Position numbers and translations under genes: made by a program. Below, piece after piece: positions 12,294-25,900 of a stretch of 64,000 bases of DNA. The DNA is from Paracyclopina nana (lineage: Eukaryota > Arthropoda > Copepoda > Cyclopoida > Cyclopettidae), in NCBI GenBank assembly GCA_019096065.1, contig JAGUCH010000009.1:3730001-3794000 (forward strand), written 5' to 3'. Each line of letters begins with the position of its first letter. Within the stretch, counting starts at the first letter, position 1. The notes under the pieces are model-generated. The model was not told where the DNA came from. It saw nothing but the letters and a program-made list of their open reading frames with translations, and ran no database searches.

Positions 12294-15200
12294 CTGTTGA
12301 CCTTTACCACATCTTCAATAATCTGGAATCAATGAAAAAGCTTTCATTAATTCATCGAGTAGCCGTTTGGCAGGAGTAACTCTTTTAAGCTGCAGGGCTT
12401 TCTAAAAATACGACGTGATACTTTGGAGTAATTGGCCAATTGTACTTTTTGCAACAAAAAATAATAGGTGAGCTACTGCGTAAAAAGAAGTGAATTTGGC
12501 CCCCCTCTCTTGTATATATTTTGTTTTATGCCAGTTTATGTACACCCTGATTTGTTGAGTGGAAACAACTTTTCCCCTCAAAATATTCTGTCAGAAATGC
12601 CCTACTATTATATTGGTTTTGTCAGCTCCATTTTCTCGTTAGTTCGTACAGATCTGAGGGTGTACAACTAAGCTGAGCAAACAGCCTGAAAAACGCAATT
12701 CTTTGAAATTTTGCTTCTCAGGGACGAACGCAGAAGCTAGCTCAAATAGTTCATGGCCCTAAACAAAGGATCATCACATTTGGTACAACACTTTCGCACT
12801 CCTTCCTCGTAAAATGAGCAGGTTCTCTGCTCCAAAGTATGTTGTTATCATCAACGTCAGTCATGACATGAATATAAATTGTTCGTCCCTATAAAAAACA
12901 AGACCGAAACCATGAGCTCTTGGAAGACTCAAACGTTCTCGAGTTTTAGCGCGACTGTTCCTTCATTCAATGCACTTACTGCAACAAAGCTATAGTTTAT
13001 TCAGACAGAAGCATTTCAAGTCCCTTGGGAAGTGGCAGCATTATACGATGCTGTTAGAAATTCGAAAGCCCCTGCATAAATAGGTAGGATGGGCAGCAGG
13101 TCCATATAAAAGAAGTGGACTAGTACAACTAGTCTGCCAATCTCCTGACCTAAATAGACCACTCTTCAAGAGTCCAATATTGTGCCAACCATATATTATT
13201 GGAGGCTTAATGCAGCAAAACTCAGACACTCCTCCACGAGGTAGCAGCAATCAAAAGAGCTCCACAATTCTTCTTGACTGACACCTCTCTTTTTTCGGCA
13301 GAAGAGCTTTTTTCATCCACTTCTTTATACAGCAGAGGGAAAAACAGCTACACAACATCCAGTAGTGCAGAAGTATTGGAAGCAAGAAAAAAAAGTTGCC
13401 CTCTCTACCTCCCATGAGACTTCATTTTCACGGGAAAACATCACGATCATCAATGGCTTTCACATTGCCACAAAAACTGTAATTGCTCTGAGCTCACCCT
13501 TTATATCATCTAGGAAGTCGGGCTAGTGTGAATTTTCGAAAAATCCCTGAGGTATTCTGCATAAAATTAGCCATAGCTCCCTTGGGATCTAGCATTTCGA
13601 GAAAGCTCCTTAATTTTTGCCAGCTAATCCTCTCGTATAGCTTTCTGTTCACACACGCGAGCATAGCAGGCAGATTTCATAGAATATTGGGAAAAGGGAT
13701 TAAAACTCTGCTGCTACTCTCGTGGTCGTCAAACCACAGCATAAATTTCCTTTTTACGAGCGAAACGAATGACTTGCCAGCAAAAGCTGGAAATTTATGC
13801 AAATTCGCTCAAATGAAGCTACTGTAGTATTTCTGCTGCTACAGTGGGATGAAAAGTGGACTACTTCCACGGTGGCTGAGACGGCCACGCCTTTCGCTTT
13901 TACCACATGCGGCTAAATTTGAGGAGCAGACTAAGTGGTTAATCAGCAACTGGAGCATGAACCCTAAAAGGAGAGAATTTAGAAAGCAGCAGCACAACTA
14001 GTTGGAACAACCGTCGAAGTAATTAGCCAGGGGGCTCTTTCTTCATTTTCAGCCAGAAACTCGACCTCTGCTGCAGTATCTTGACAGGACACTAAAAAGA
14101 GGGCTGGCTTTAAAAAGAAATGTTTCCCAGGCCGCTGCCGCCGACTGCAAAACTTTGCAAGATTTCTTCTCTTATTTGGCCCGCGTTAAATGTGGCCTAA
14201 AATGAAGCCAATCCTAATTTCAACTATGCAGGTCTTTCTTTCCACAAATATACGCGTAAATTCTCATTTAGCAGTGCTGCTACTGCTGCAGTAGTGGGGA
14301 GGATTTTTCACGAGCTTAAAATTAATTGGCGAGGGAAAATTCAATTCTGACACTTTTCATTAGCAAACATAACCTGTCCTGAATGTTTCCCAACTTTACT
14401 GCAGCACTGCAGCAGCGTGACAGCTTACACGTTTTGCATCTGCTGCTATACTGGCTCAAAAACATTCACTGGTGCGTTATAGCTTTGTTATGATTGCTGA
14501 AATTGACAGAATTAGAGGAAAACGTGATCACATATGGACTAATGCCACTGCGGCAACTAAGGACCCATCTCTCATCTGATGATGTCATGCATGCGCATGT
14601 GGGGAGGGAAAAAACGAATATAACCTTGGCGATACACAAATACAATCGAGGAAATCAATACTCTCAAAATAGTAGTAGTAGTAGTACAGATAACTTGATT
14701 ACTGCAAGAACCCCAATTCCGAATCTGAGCAAAGGATTGCATACAACAAGCATCCAACAATCCGTGAAAAGATCTGCATTCACGTTTTTTTCGTACAAAT
14801 ATATGTACGGACGAGTCGAGTAGCTACTAGCTCACAAAAAGAATTTGCAACTGAATGCATGGACCAGTGAAGTGCAAAAAAATTCAAAAATGCAAAAAGA
14901 AGGTTGGAAAGCATTCTGGCCATTTTTTCCTAATGCAAAACTTTGAACTTCGCGAAATGTATTTTGTAAACAAGCATGTTAGTGCTAAGGAAGCATTGAT
15001 GTCAACTGAGGCGTTCATTCCTCTCCACGCTGTCACCTTTTACATCCTGAGCGTTCTCAATAGTTGTGCTTTCACTTTTCCTCACAAACCAATCAAATAA
15101 CGCTTTTTTGCACATAGAAGCAGCCAAAGAAGAAAATGGTAGGCTAACATCTTTTCCACTTTCGTTCTCACGTACTCAATAGGCGAAAAAGTGAAAAATG

Positions 15201-16436
15201 AGCTCGTGTGTTTGACAACAATAAACAAAAGGACCAACAACAGAAAAGTGGAGCTGGCAATAAAGCATCGAAAAAGACAACAAAAAAGTTGCTTCAACAA
15301 ACGGAAATCGATTGCACACAACGACGAAGAAGGAGCAAAAGAAGAAACGCGCGGGCTAATGAAACATTTAGTAGCAGACATATGGTTAAAGTTCATTGCA
15401 CACAAAAGTTGCCTCATCAATTGCACTTGAAAAACTTGAGAAGAGGAGCAACAAAACCTGCGCTTCTATGGCAAGGAAAAAGCCTCCAAAAATGTGACAG
15501 CCATCAGTTGGCTGGAAATGCATAAAAAGCACTACATAACCTACCTACATCCGAATATTGAGAAAGCAGATAGCTGTCACAGTATTTTTGTGCAGAGCGC
15601 CTGCCCAAAGAAAAATATCTTGAAAGTTGTATAAAGGGCAGTAGGCAGAATTTTTTGAAATGACGCTGTTGTATTCTTGTATTACTTCCTTTTCTGCATC
15701 GAGCTGAAGGAGAAGACGACGACGACGACAAAAGTTGCGGTGGAGTAGCACAATTAGCCAACTTTTTTGCAGTGGCATCTACCACAAAAAGGGAAAAAGC
15801 AACTGCTGGGAAAGAAGAGGCCATTTTTCACGTTGCATCTCGCTGTTGTAGTGGCTCTGTTAGTCTCATCAGGTCTTTAGCCCAAGAGAGAAATGAGGCT
15901 AAGCACTTCATCTGGCTTCTCAATTTGTTGTCTTCAAGAAAAGGTCATAATCATTAGCAGAAAGATTGACCCGAGAGCTTTCAAGCCATTGAAGCAATAA
16001 GCCACAAACATGCAGCAGATGTCCATATATACTACATATATGTGGATATAAATACTAAATAAGCAGATTCTTGGCTTTGCTTCTGATCTCAGTAAACAGT
16101 CCAATTGTCAATTCCCCGCGTTGAGCCGGAAACAAATCACCTGGCTTTCCAATAAGATTGACAAGCCTGTAGAGCTGGAGAAGTAGCAATTTTTCTCAAG
16201 ACAACAGATGTTTGCACCACGCTTGACTAATGGCCAACATTCCGCAACACCTAAGAGGAACGCTCATATGTATACGACAATTTCAAAAAGCGTCAAAACA
16301 AGATGTTTCCTCGACGAAAATGCAAATCTCGCCTATAAGCTGGTTGTCGTACAAACTGGGTCGTAGACGTGCTTTGAAAAAGCACATGGTGGACTTTTTC
16401 TCAGACGAAGGGGAGAGAAAAGCGAAACAATATCAG
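12294..16436. other. Gene-poor region upstream of teneurin
   Basis: No open frame here shows a recognisable domain. It may be the first teneurin intron if the 5' untranslated exon lies far upstream (see the candidate at 28161-28430). The only landmark is a short (AGT)n run at about 14670-14688. Confidence 0.5.
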
Positions 16437-16831
16437 TAGGCCAATTTCACAAAGACAAGCTAAAAAAAGCAAGGTACTTTTGAGGCTTATAGCTCAGCAA
16501 CTACTGAGTCGATTGGCACCAAATTTGGTAGGATTCATAAGAAGAGCCTAATAAGCCACCATACCAAATTTCAAATGGATCTAAGGATCCCTTCCATAGG
16601 CTGACTTTACCTGCCTAAAAAGACCAGCTAGATACCTAGCTTTGCTTAGAAAATGACCTCCTCTAAACGGCCTCGGAACTTAACCAAATTTGGAACACAG
16701 CTATTGGTTGACATTTTGATGAATCCTACCAAATTTGGTGCCAATACACTCAGTATTTGCTGAGATATTAGCCTCCAAAGAACCTAGCTTAGCTTGCCTT
16801 AGCTTGACTTCGATAATATGAAATTGGCCTA
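16437..16831. mobile_element. Fold-back MITE with long inverted repeats, possible TA target duplication
   Basis: The ends read TAGGCCAATTTCA and TGAAATTGGCCTA. Inverted similarity continues inward for roughly 100 bases, including a near-perfect stretch around 16513-16537 (ATTGGCACCAAATTTGGTAG) mirrored at about 16722-16746. The two arms flank a centre of about 190 bases. There is no coding capacity. The outermost TA at each end could be a duplicated TA target, as in Tc1/mariner-type MITEs, but this cannot be proven without an empty site. Confidence 0.65.
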
Positions 16832-19482
16832 GTATTGATTGGCAAAAAAGCAAAGTTTTTCTTCGCCTTGTTTTCCTTGGCTGCTTCCTCCCCATTTGTT
16901 TTTCCAAAAAAGAAGTCCCCTAGCTGACCTCTTTCCCTTTTATGTTTGGCAAAAAAAAGCTAAGATATTGTGCCACTCTTCCCAATTAACGCTGCATCTG
17001 GACGTCTATCTGTGGTGGTGATCACGCTCCGAATTCAAGAATGTCGGGAAAAACCACACACGTGATAGTGTTGCCATATTTGTCACAACAACTTCTTTTA
17101 AGGGCAGGAAACTCGAGCTCAAAAGAGCTGTAAACAGCAAAGGTACTTCTTGGCTGCAATCATGTGTCTCAGTAAATCTCAGTGAATGTGTTTTTGAAGC
17201 GGAAAAAACACCTCCTCGCTTTTTTGACAAGAAAAAAAAACAATAAACTTGTGGGGTCACCCACAGTGTAAACACAACACACTCGACTTTTGAGCTTTTA
17301 AGCTCATTACCTCGAGAAGAGAGAGAGCAATGAGTAATTTTGCTAATTTTGACAGCGTCTGCCAAGAATTGACAAATTGACAAAAAGATCTCCCCCCTCT
17401 GCTCTGTGTGTGAAAGGTAGAGCTAACTTGCCTGCAAAGGTGAAATTCTAAAGCATATCGAAATGCAGATTCCCTCCTTCCCATCTTCAATATTGCATTT
17501 TGGAATCGAGTTCATCATAAAAATTGGACTTCAATAAAAATGTAGCAACAGGCATACTACTATAAAGTACTATGTGTGTACTATAAAAAAGAAACGGTTT
17601 TGTGGCTGGAGGATTGCAAACACAATCAAAAACTAGCCGACATTTTACGACCATCATATTGTGAAATTATACATAAATGCATGGCTGTGCACAGTGGGCT
17701 ACAGGGGACATGAAACGCACCCATTAAGGAATATTGGAGGCTCGTTCGAGTGGCCAATTTGCCATAGTGAGCCGCCATCCACATAAAACCCAAACTGAGC
17801 ACAATGAGGTTGGAGTTGGCAAAAATGGGAGAAAATCCAATTTTCGAAGGAAGAGAAGAAATCACGACACCTCAAAACTGATGATAATTGATGACTTTGC
17901 CCCTTTTCCAAAGTCTTTTGTTTGTTTCTTTGCCCCCGAAGCAGCAAGCAAATGTTAATTGTTTCACCTCTTGCAGCAGCAGTGGCAAATTCCTCATAAA
18001 GCTTGAAAACTGCACAATCTCATTTTTTGCACTGCTGAAAGTGTAATGGCCAAATTGGCAATTATACACTGCAAACTGTAACTTGATAACTCTCTCTCCC
18101 CGAGAAAAAAAAGAGGAGTTGGGTATTTTTGCACTTTTTTGGTCATGTCTCCCATTTTGGATGCAAAGAGAGAGGAGGGAAAAATATGGACCCCTGTCAA
18201 TTGAAATGTAGACGGTATTAGCAATAGTACAGATGGTTGGACTCGATATGATGATATTGGTGCTACGGTCAGCTAACATAGCTGCTGTCCTGTTTACTCG
18301 AGAAGTTTTTCAAGTGGAATGATGATGATGATGTTGTTAACCGTCCATGCTACTCCAACTTTTGCAACTACTACTGCCCAGTTTTGCCAAAAGTCAATAA
18401 CAACAACTGCTGAAGATCCGAGCTGAGGAATGGAAAAACTCGAGAGTGAATCTGGGCCATTAAAGTCAAATAAATATGAGATCAGCATCGATGATGATAG
18501 CAAAACTTATTTTTGCACACTTCCACTTTCAGGCTTCAATTCCTAAGGGAGATCAGTGTGGAAAAGGGAGCTTTTGGCCCCTGCTGAAATTGTGACATTG
18601 CAGATAACTATATATATACACAAGTATAGTGAAGTAGCTTCTATTTGCCTTGAAGGTGTCGCACTGCAGCATTGAGGAGTATTATAAGCAGTCAAGTAAA
18701 TGCACTTTTCGCGCAACCATCGCCAAAGTCAGAGGAGAAAATTTTGGGGTCAGAAGGTTTTCCCCTGACTGACTTGGCTAATAGAGTTGTACATGTTTAA
18801 TGGTGGATGCAGTAGAACTCTTATTAAATAATGCTCCACTACTTCTTGCTACGGTGGCCGTTTTCCGGAATTTATTCATGTAATGGCCGGTGAACATGCA
18901 ACTTATAATAATACAGCAGAATTGTTGTGTTGCAAGGCCATAAGTACAACTAGTAAGAATCAACTGTGTGTAGATCAGGATGCGATGATAGAATCTATAA
19001 AATAAGTTTAAAACGAATTTTCCCTTTGTGCTCAAACTCTAACAAGATAAGTTAACACAATTGAAACATCGAGGAGTGACAACACAAACCTCTTTTCAAC
19101 TCTGAAAGATTTATCTCGTTCGGTTCTTTGAAAAGTGAGTCAATTTGTTAGGGGAAAAAACACACACAGTTGGCACCTGTCACCGACTTTTCAGCACCTG
19201 CCTAATTAATCTAATTATGACATCGTAGAATTGAATTTGTTTGTGTGTATTTCAACACCTTCCACCTCATTAATTTGAAGGAAAAATGGAAGGGAAAAAA
19301 CTCATCTCGAGCTGATCTTTTTCCCCTCCAACTGTTTTTTCAAAGAAGGATGCCATTAGTCACTTCAACCCACACCATTTCAAATTATTTGAAACCAAAA
19401 ACTTTTCATCAGTCTAGGAAAATTTTAATTAGTCTGACAGCCAGACTCAAGAAACATGTACCAAATGTGGCAAACTACATAC
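16832..19482. other. Gene-poor stretch between two MITEs
   Basis: AT-rich sequence without recognisable genes. A short (GAT)n run lies near 18318-18332. I see nothing else. Confidence 0.5.
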
Positions 19483-19487
19483 AGGGT

Positions 19488-19943
19488 CACGGTGGTTCAA
19501 AAAGCCATTTTCACGCTCATGTGAAATTCCGCCAAATCGCCAAATTCTCATTTTGACGCCAATTTTCAGATTCTTTTTGGGAGAGCTTCTTAGCCATGAA
19601 AATAGCTCAAATTAGTGAAAAATGACAGAAAAGAGTTGAAATTCATCTTTAAAATGAAAATTTGTTTGAAAAAGTTTCCATGAGGAAAAACAGTAGAACA
19701 GCAAATTTTGCCTACTTTCAGGATTCTATAACTTTCCTTTGACATTGAATGACATTTAGATATTATTGCTATCATGATAATCAGACCCCATTTAATGATT
19801 ATTCATCAAAATTGGCTGCGGAAATGTGCGGAATTGGGAGCTCTGAAAGTCAATTTTTAGCTTAGAGCCCTATGAAAATTGACTTCGACGATTTCGCGAG
19901 TTTTTTCCCCGTGCGCGTCTAGAAGGGATTTTGAACCACTGTG
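19488..19943. mobile_element. Transib-like non-autonomous element
   Basis: A 456-base segment has ends CACGGTGGTTCAAAA (left) and, read inward from the right, CACAGTGGTTCAAAA, which match at 14 of 15 positions. The identical 5-mer AGGGT sits directly outside both ends (19483-19487 and 19944-19948). Ends starting CAC..TG with a 5-bp GC-rich duplication are the known marks of Transib DNA transposons, relatives of the RAG recombinase. No transposase frame is inside, so it would be a MITE. Family assignment is an inference from the ends and duplication length. Confidence 0.6.
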
Positions 19944-19948
19944 AGGGT

Positions 19949-22900
19949 GTTTTTACCCGCCAACTTTCCCACCTCTTTCACCGCAAAACTGCTCATTTTT
20001 TCCATGCCACAGTAGAATTGTTTGTTTACTCAGTAGAGTAGAAGTGTAATAAAAATACACGTTTTCCCCATATTCATAGTATTTGGTGGAGTTAAGTAAG
20101 CTTGAAGGAACTATTACTACACCCTAGTAAGTTTTTCACCCACCCTGTTGCAGCTCTGCTCCAGACTAATAAAAAACGGGAGTTTTGCTTAATTTTCACC
20201 AGTGTGTTGACAGATTTCGCTGCTATGATGGAGTTACAATTCTCTCTAAAAGCAATCAATTTCTGCCTCATCCATCTTGAATGGAGCCAGCAGCCAAAAA
20301 ATGGGGAGGGGTATAGTGAGGATTACTAAAAGCGTTTGGGGGGCTGAGGACGAAAAGGGGGGTAAGGAAATATGGCAGCTAATAATGGCCGAGTGTAACA
20401 CAAAAAAATAACAAGTATTGAGTGAGGAGAGTAAGAACACTACTTGAGTATGATGGCTCAATGGAGAAGTACCACCATTATTATTATTATTCTGAGTTGG
20501 TCACTACTCGCGTTGGACCCCCTGAAGTGTGAAAACAGAAAATAGATATTGCCATCAGCAGCAGCAGCAAGGGAAAAGTGGAGATATTTCTTACTATTTG
20601 AGTGAACTGTTTACAATCCCAATGCAGTTGTTAATATACCAGTTTTTGAGGCTACGACTGAACTGCTTTTGTGTTCCGAGGATTGACAATGGACAACAAA
20701 ATCCGCTCATTTACAACTTCAAAGTGTCGAGCAGCACTCGTTTGAGCAGTGATTAATTGAGGCAAAAACACACGCACATATGGGACATTTTAATCAGAAT
20801 TGAATGAACTATGTGGCCATTTAGAGATTTTCCCACTCGCTGAAATGTAGTCGAGCTCTTCATCATAAAAGCACAAGACCATTTTTCCCCTTGAGCAATT
20901 TGCGCGCACGAGAGAGATATGAGCCATCAAAGTTATTGGACATTACTTTGCCTTTTGTTACTGCTACGTCCCTTTCTTCGAAAGGAGTTGTGTCACAGAG
21001 TCGACTTATTTTTCCAAGAGAGGCAAAAAATATCACCTCGTCAGCAGGTGGCGCCTTGGCTAGCTCCTCGGATTTCCGATCAAAAAAGCACAAAAAATGA
21101 GGATATCCTACTGAAATTGCATTCCTTCAATCATTTACCTGGCTCCTGTAACGAGGTAAAGCTTTCAGAAATGCGAGGAAAAACTGGAAATAAGATATGG
21201 AACGTTCGCACCTTAATGGTCTTTATGACATAGGAACTTGGAGAGATGCTAATTGAGCTAAAGCTACAAACTTGCACAGAAAGAACTGCAAATCACTAAA
21301 CCTATGAAGTAAAATTCAGCCAATTCAAAGCCCTTTTCATGTCTCGCATTTATTATATGCGAATGCTACCAACGAAAAAAAAATTAAATACGATTCGACT
21401 GCTTTTCCTCAGAATTAGCAGATTAGCGGTGTTTTTGAGCAAAGAATGGGAAAAAATTGTTTGCGCTGCCGCGCACTTCTTTCCCTTTTGTTTACCCCCT
21501 GTTTTTATTCCACATTAAGCCGGAATTATGCAGCTTTTCTCTATGCACTAACCAAAATTAAACTTTATAGCCCCCCCACACATACATATATAGTAGTTCA
21601 TAGTCAATTTGTCGGTTTTAAATGGGGAAGTTTTTCTCTCTTTTCTCAAGAGTCACAGAAGGAGGAGGGGCACACACTTTTTTTTCAAACTTTTTCTTTG
21701 TTTCCATGAATTATGCCGTTTTAAGCTGGGTGACAACTTACTAATTCTCACCGTGACACTCCTCACACTGGGCCAAGTGTGAGCTCAAAAAGCTGTGAAA
21801 ATTGAATGCCAAGTGTAGAATTTGACAATGGAAATAATAGCAGCACAGACTTGTTCAGCACACAATGTACGACAGCAGCAAAGTTGGTCAGAAAAACAAG
21901 CTAAATCCTTCGCCATAGTTCTTTCAGGATTATGTAGATGACACTGCCGTCAGTTTGTCTTTGGCAAAAGTTTTCGAGAGCAGAACAGTGCAAATTTATG
22001 GGTTGACCTTGCTTTTCATGACCCCTGTCTGTCGCCGTTGTAACGTCTGTCACGCGAAAAAAGTAAAAGCCAAATTGCAGCTGTCAACACCGCACAAGGC
22101 ACACACAGGCACAATTATGCCATAAAATCCTACGGTTTCTCATCGACAGAATGATACATAAATTCCGTCAAATGGCTGTGGTGCAAAAGTAGCCCTATTT
22201 TCAAATGCGGTCTCACAACACGAGTGGCTCTCTGTGTTTTCTCCAAATTTTGGTGCAAATATTTATGACTGACAGCCAAGAGATAGAAGACAAGTTTTGG
22301 CAACAAGAATCGATCAAAACTACTATCGATTAAGGAAATGAGCATTATAAAAGGCCGTAAAAAGGTTATTTTCGTTAGTATTTCTTATTCTGCAAGGGCA
22401 GATAATCCGGGTGGACTATAGAGGATGAAGATCTTTTTACATACGTTTGCAATTATAATGCGATTTTGACTCAGCTGAACTTGATATCAAAATGACAATT
22501 GGCATAATTTTACGAGCTCACCGAATTACAGCGCCCACATCTGGTGTCAAATGGAACGTAATCTGTCGCGGGGATCAAATTAATAGCAGATTTCCATGAT
22601 TGAAAACACTGTATTCAATAAAAGGGAGGCAAGTCTGGACGAGCTGAGCAGTAAAGGGGGCAATTTGTCCAGCCAAGAAGTCACAAGGGTCAAATGTCAT
22701 GGGACACGACGACGCTGCTGCTGCTGCTACAGTATATATGTACTACGAGAAGGCAATTTCACAGCAGCATAAGCCCTAAATTCGAGTAATTCTCAAGGGA
22801 GTGCAGCAGTATAAGTACAGAAGGAATGGTTGCTTCGTTAAGCCTTTAGCTGCTCAGGCTCACTAATTACATTCTGCCATTCCACTCGAAATGTGTTTTC

Positions 22901-25900
22901 CATTCATATCCCAATTTTGAGTGTCCGCAGACGTCGACAACACCAGCAAATATTTGGGTAAAAGTGATAAGGAAATTTTGTGAAAAACAATCTTTTCAAA
23001 CGATCTGCAAATATTTGACCCAAGGCTTCGCCCTATGAAAGATGAGGGGCTTTTAAAGGGCCATAAAAAGGCCAGCAGCATCTCGTGGAATTGCCAAATT
23101 GGACAACTTTTACACGAAATCCGCCCCTCTAAAGTTGGCACATATTATAAGCAGACATCTGTGTTTCATTGTTTGGGACAACTTTGTGTCGAAATACGGG
23201 ATTGGGCAAAAGGGATTCAAAAGCCATCACAGATTGAAAAATTGCAGCTGTTGTGAGAAAACCACGAAAATTACCTGCAAGGAAGCGAGCGTTACCGCAA
23301 AGTCGAAAAACAAAGAGAGCAGCGCGACAATTAGATTTGTGTCAACATCCACACAAAAGTCCGCCCAATAGTAATGAGCTTTTTGGGGCCGCGCAAAATT
23401 GGAAAATTTTGATGGAAGACTTCTTCATTTGGTCGTACCAGAAGGATCTCAAGTAAAACGTTGACAACATGATTGACGGGACAACGGAGTGATTTTTGGT
23501 GCTGTAGCATTGTTATTGCTGCAAACAACCCCCAGGAGAGCAGGTGATCGCAGCAAAGGATTACCAAAGATTTTTCCACACCAATTTAGATAGATAGATA
23601 CATTTATTACAGGGGCCGAAAAGTCGTCAGATACTAATGTTGCCAGGAAATCCGATATCATTAGAGAGCTTTCAATTTGTCACCGTGTCTTATGACATTG
23701 GAAAAAATGGCCGGATTTTTATCATCATGTTGAGCAGTAAAGTGAGGAAATTGCGCTGTTATTCCAAATAGATCTGTCTGGAAATTGATGCTTATTGTGT
23801 GCTGGCCAATTTTAGAAGGATGACTACTACTACAAAGCAGATGGTATGTAAACAAATGCATCATTGAGGAAACTTTTGCCCAAAGTGTCAGAATGGAATT
23901 ATCCCTTTACAGTTGAGGCTGGGGTCCACAGTGGGGGAGAGGGAGCCTCAAAAAGTGCTCACAAAAATTCAGTTCTAATAAACCTAAGCATAGGAAAAAA
24001 AGCATGCTTTTTCATGGTGCTTTTTGAGGGGGCAAGTTGCCTCAGTGTGGCCTGTCATGGTTCATAAGTCAGCAGCAATTCAAAGACTCATAATGAAAGA
24101 GTGGTGGTTAATGCTAAAATTAGAGACGTCGAGAGAGTCTCGCCACAATTCAAAATGGCGGCCACGGTCACAACAATGGCACGGCAGGATCCGCCAAAAA
24201 CTGCAGAATTTAAACATAATTCATGCGAAGAAGCAGTAGACAAGGAAATATTGCAACCCCACTGCAAATTCTCAGCCTTTTGCACGCTCTAAAGAAAGAT
24301 GGATGGGTTTTTCAAAATCGGCTTAAATTGACATTCTCAGAGATGAAAAAGTCGAAAAAGGCTTATTGACCACTGTGCAACTGAAAAGGATTTTTTAATG
24401 GGCTTTTTCGTGATGCCATCGCACAGAAATGTGCACAGTTTGGGATAATCCCATTATTGCGGTGAATCCACACTGTGGGTTTCGCGTATTTTTAGCCCCA
24501 TGCATACATAGCCAAAAGGGTTTACACTGCATGTAGTATATTGGGATTTTTTCACTCTCCAATATTCTCATGGTGGTGGAGGCGAATAGCAAATAGGATA
24601 AATCGGTGCAAATCTCATCATCTAGCTGATGATATCTGCAAATAAATGGCAGCTAAAAGTATAAATCCCCCCGAAAAAAAGTGAGCCAAATTGCCATGGA
24701 CACGCGGCCATTATAGCCATGAAATCCGAGTTACTCACCAAATTCAAGTTGTTGGGTCAAAATCTAATTCGAGTCTGAAAAAACGCCACCCCGCCATGAT
24801 GTAGCATAGTGGAAACATGTAGCATTTGAAAATGTGTTGAATAAATTGGGAGAGTTGTTGTCAACACCCAGGACAATTTTCGATTCTTCTTGCAGAATCT
24901 TAGAGGGGGGTCAACTTGATGATTTGGAACCCAGCATAGCCGAAAGTCTCGGTAAATCACCACCACCAATGACTGGCACTTGGGTGGTCGCAAATTCGAA
25001 ACTCGAAATTGAGGGAATTAATTTCTGCGGCCCCAAAGTCAACTTCTGCCTGGCTGCTGCTCAAAATATGAAATAGTATGAATGGATGGTGTTTTCAACG
25101 CGATATCAAAGGATGAAGGAATGCAATTTTGGCCCAATGGAATTTTCTGATATGGAACTCAAAGTGATGTTTTTCAAATCCACCGTGACAGCAGCAGCAC
25201 GCGTTTTAAAAGGTAGCAGAACCGCGAAAACGTAATGGAAAATTGATTAAATTCCTTCCTATTCGTCATAGCCGCAAAAAAACCAAGTAGATGCGCGAGA
25301 AAGTTCGCCTAAAAAATGACATTGGGAACTCACAACAAACAAGCTGTTTGTCGGTCCCCGGAAACCAATAATGGATCTCATTACCCCTTTTCTTTGGCCC
25401 AAACTTTGGTATGTGTAATAATAATGTTACTTGCGAGTGGAAGGGGAAAGGCACAAAACAAGATCATTTCCGTCCTTCTTCTTCGAGTGTTGTGTGCGCG
25501 CATGGTGTGTGCAAATTGTCACGTGTGTGCATTATTGAGGATCAAGAACTCACCCTAGTAGAAGCAGTATTCCAATATAGACTACCTAATGTGATGTCCA
25601 CTCGCGGAGAAGCCATTTTTTAAATAGCTACCGAGGAAAAACAGTGATTTTCGCCACGTCGTCTCCGCGGCAACGTCAAAAGAGTGTTTTTCGCAATAAT
25701 CGACCATTTTTCACGCGTGTGGTCCCACTGTGCGCTGAGTATGATACACAGTGGAGTATTTTGTTTACTCTTATCCTTGCTATTGTCTAGTCTGTTGTGG
25801 ACGTACCTAATTCGTTCCATCTTGCAGCAGAGCACGTTCAGATTACTTCTGCTGAGCTACTACAATTAAAAGTTAGGGGTGAAAAATCAGCGGAGCGAAA

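Noticed and set aside
1975-16682. The 10-mer CCTCGGAACT recurring near 1975, 3361 and 16671
   Set aside because: Flanking sequences do not align, so I could not define a repeat unit; it may be coincidence or remnants too short to judge.
23587-23620. (TAGA)n followed by a unique stretch, as at the 3' ends of some retrotransposons
   Set aside because: No poly(A), reverse-transcriptase frame or target duplication could be found nearby.
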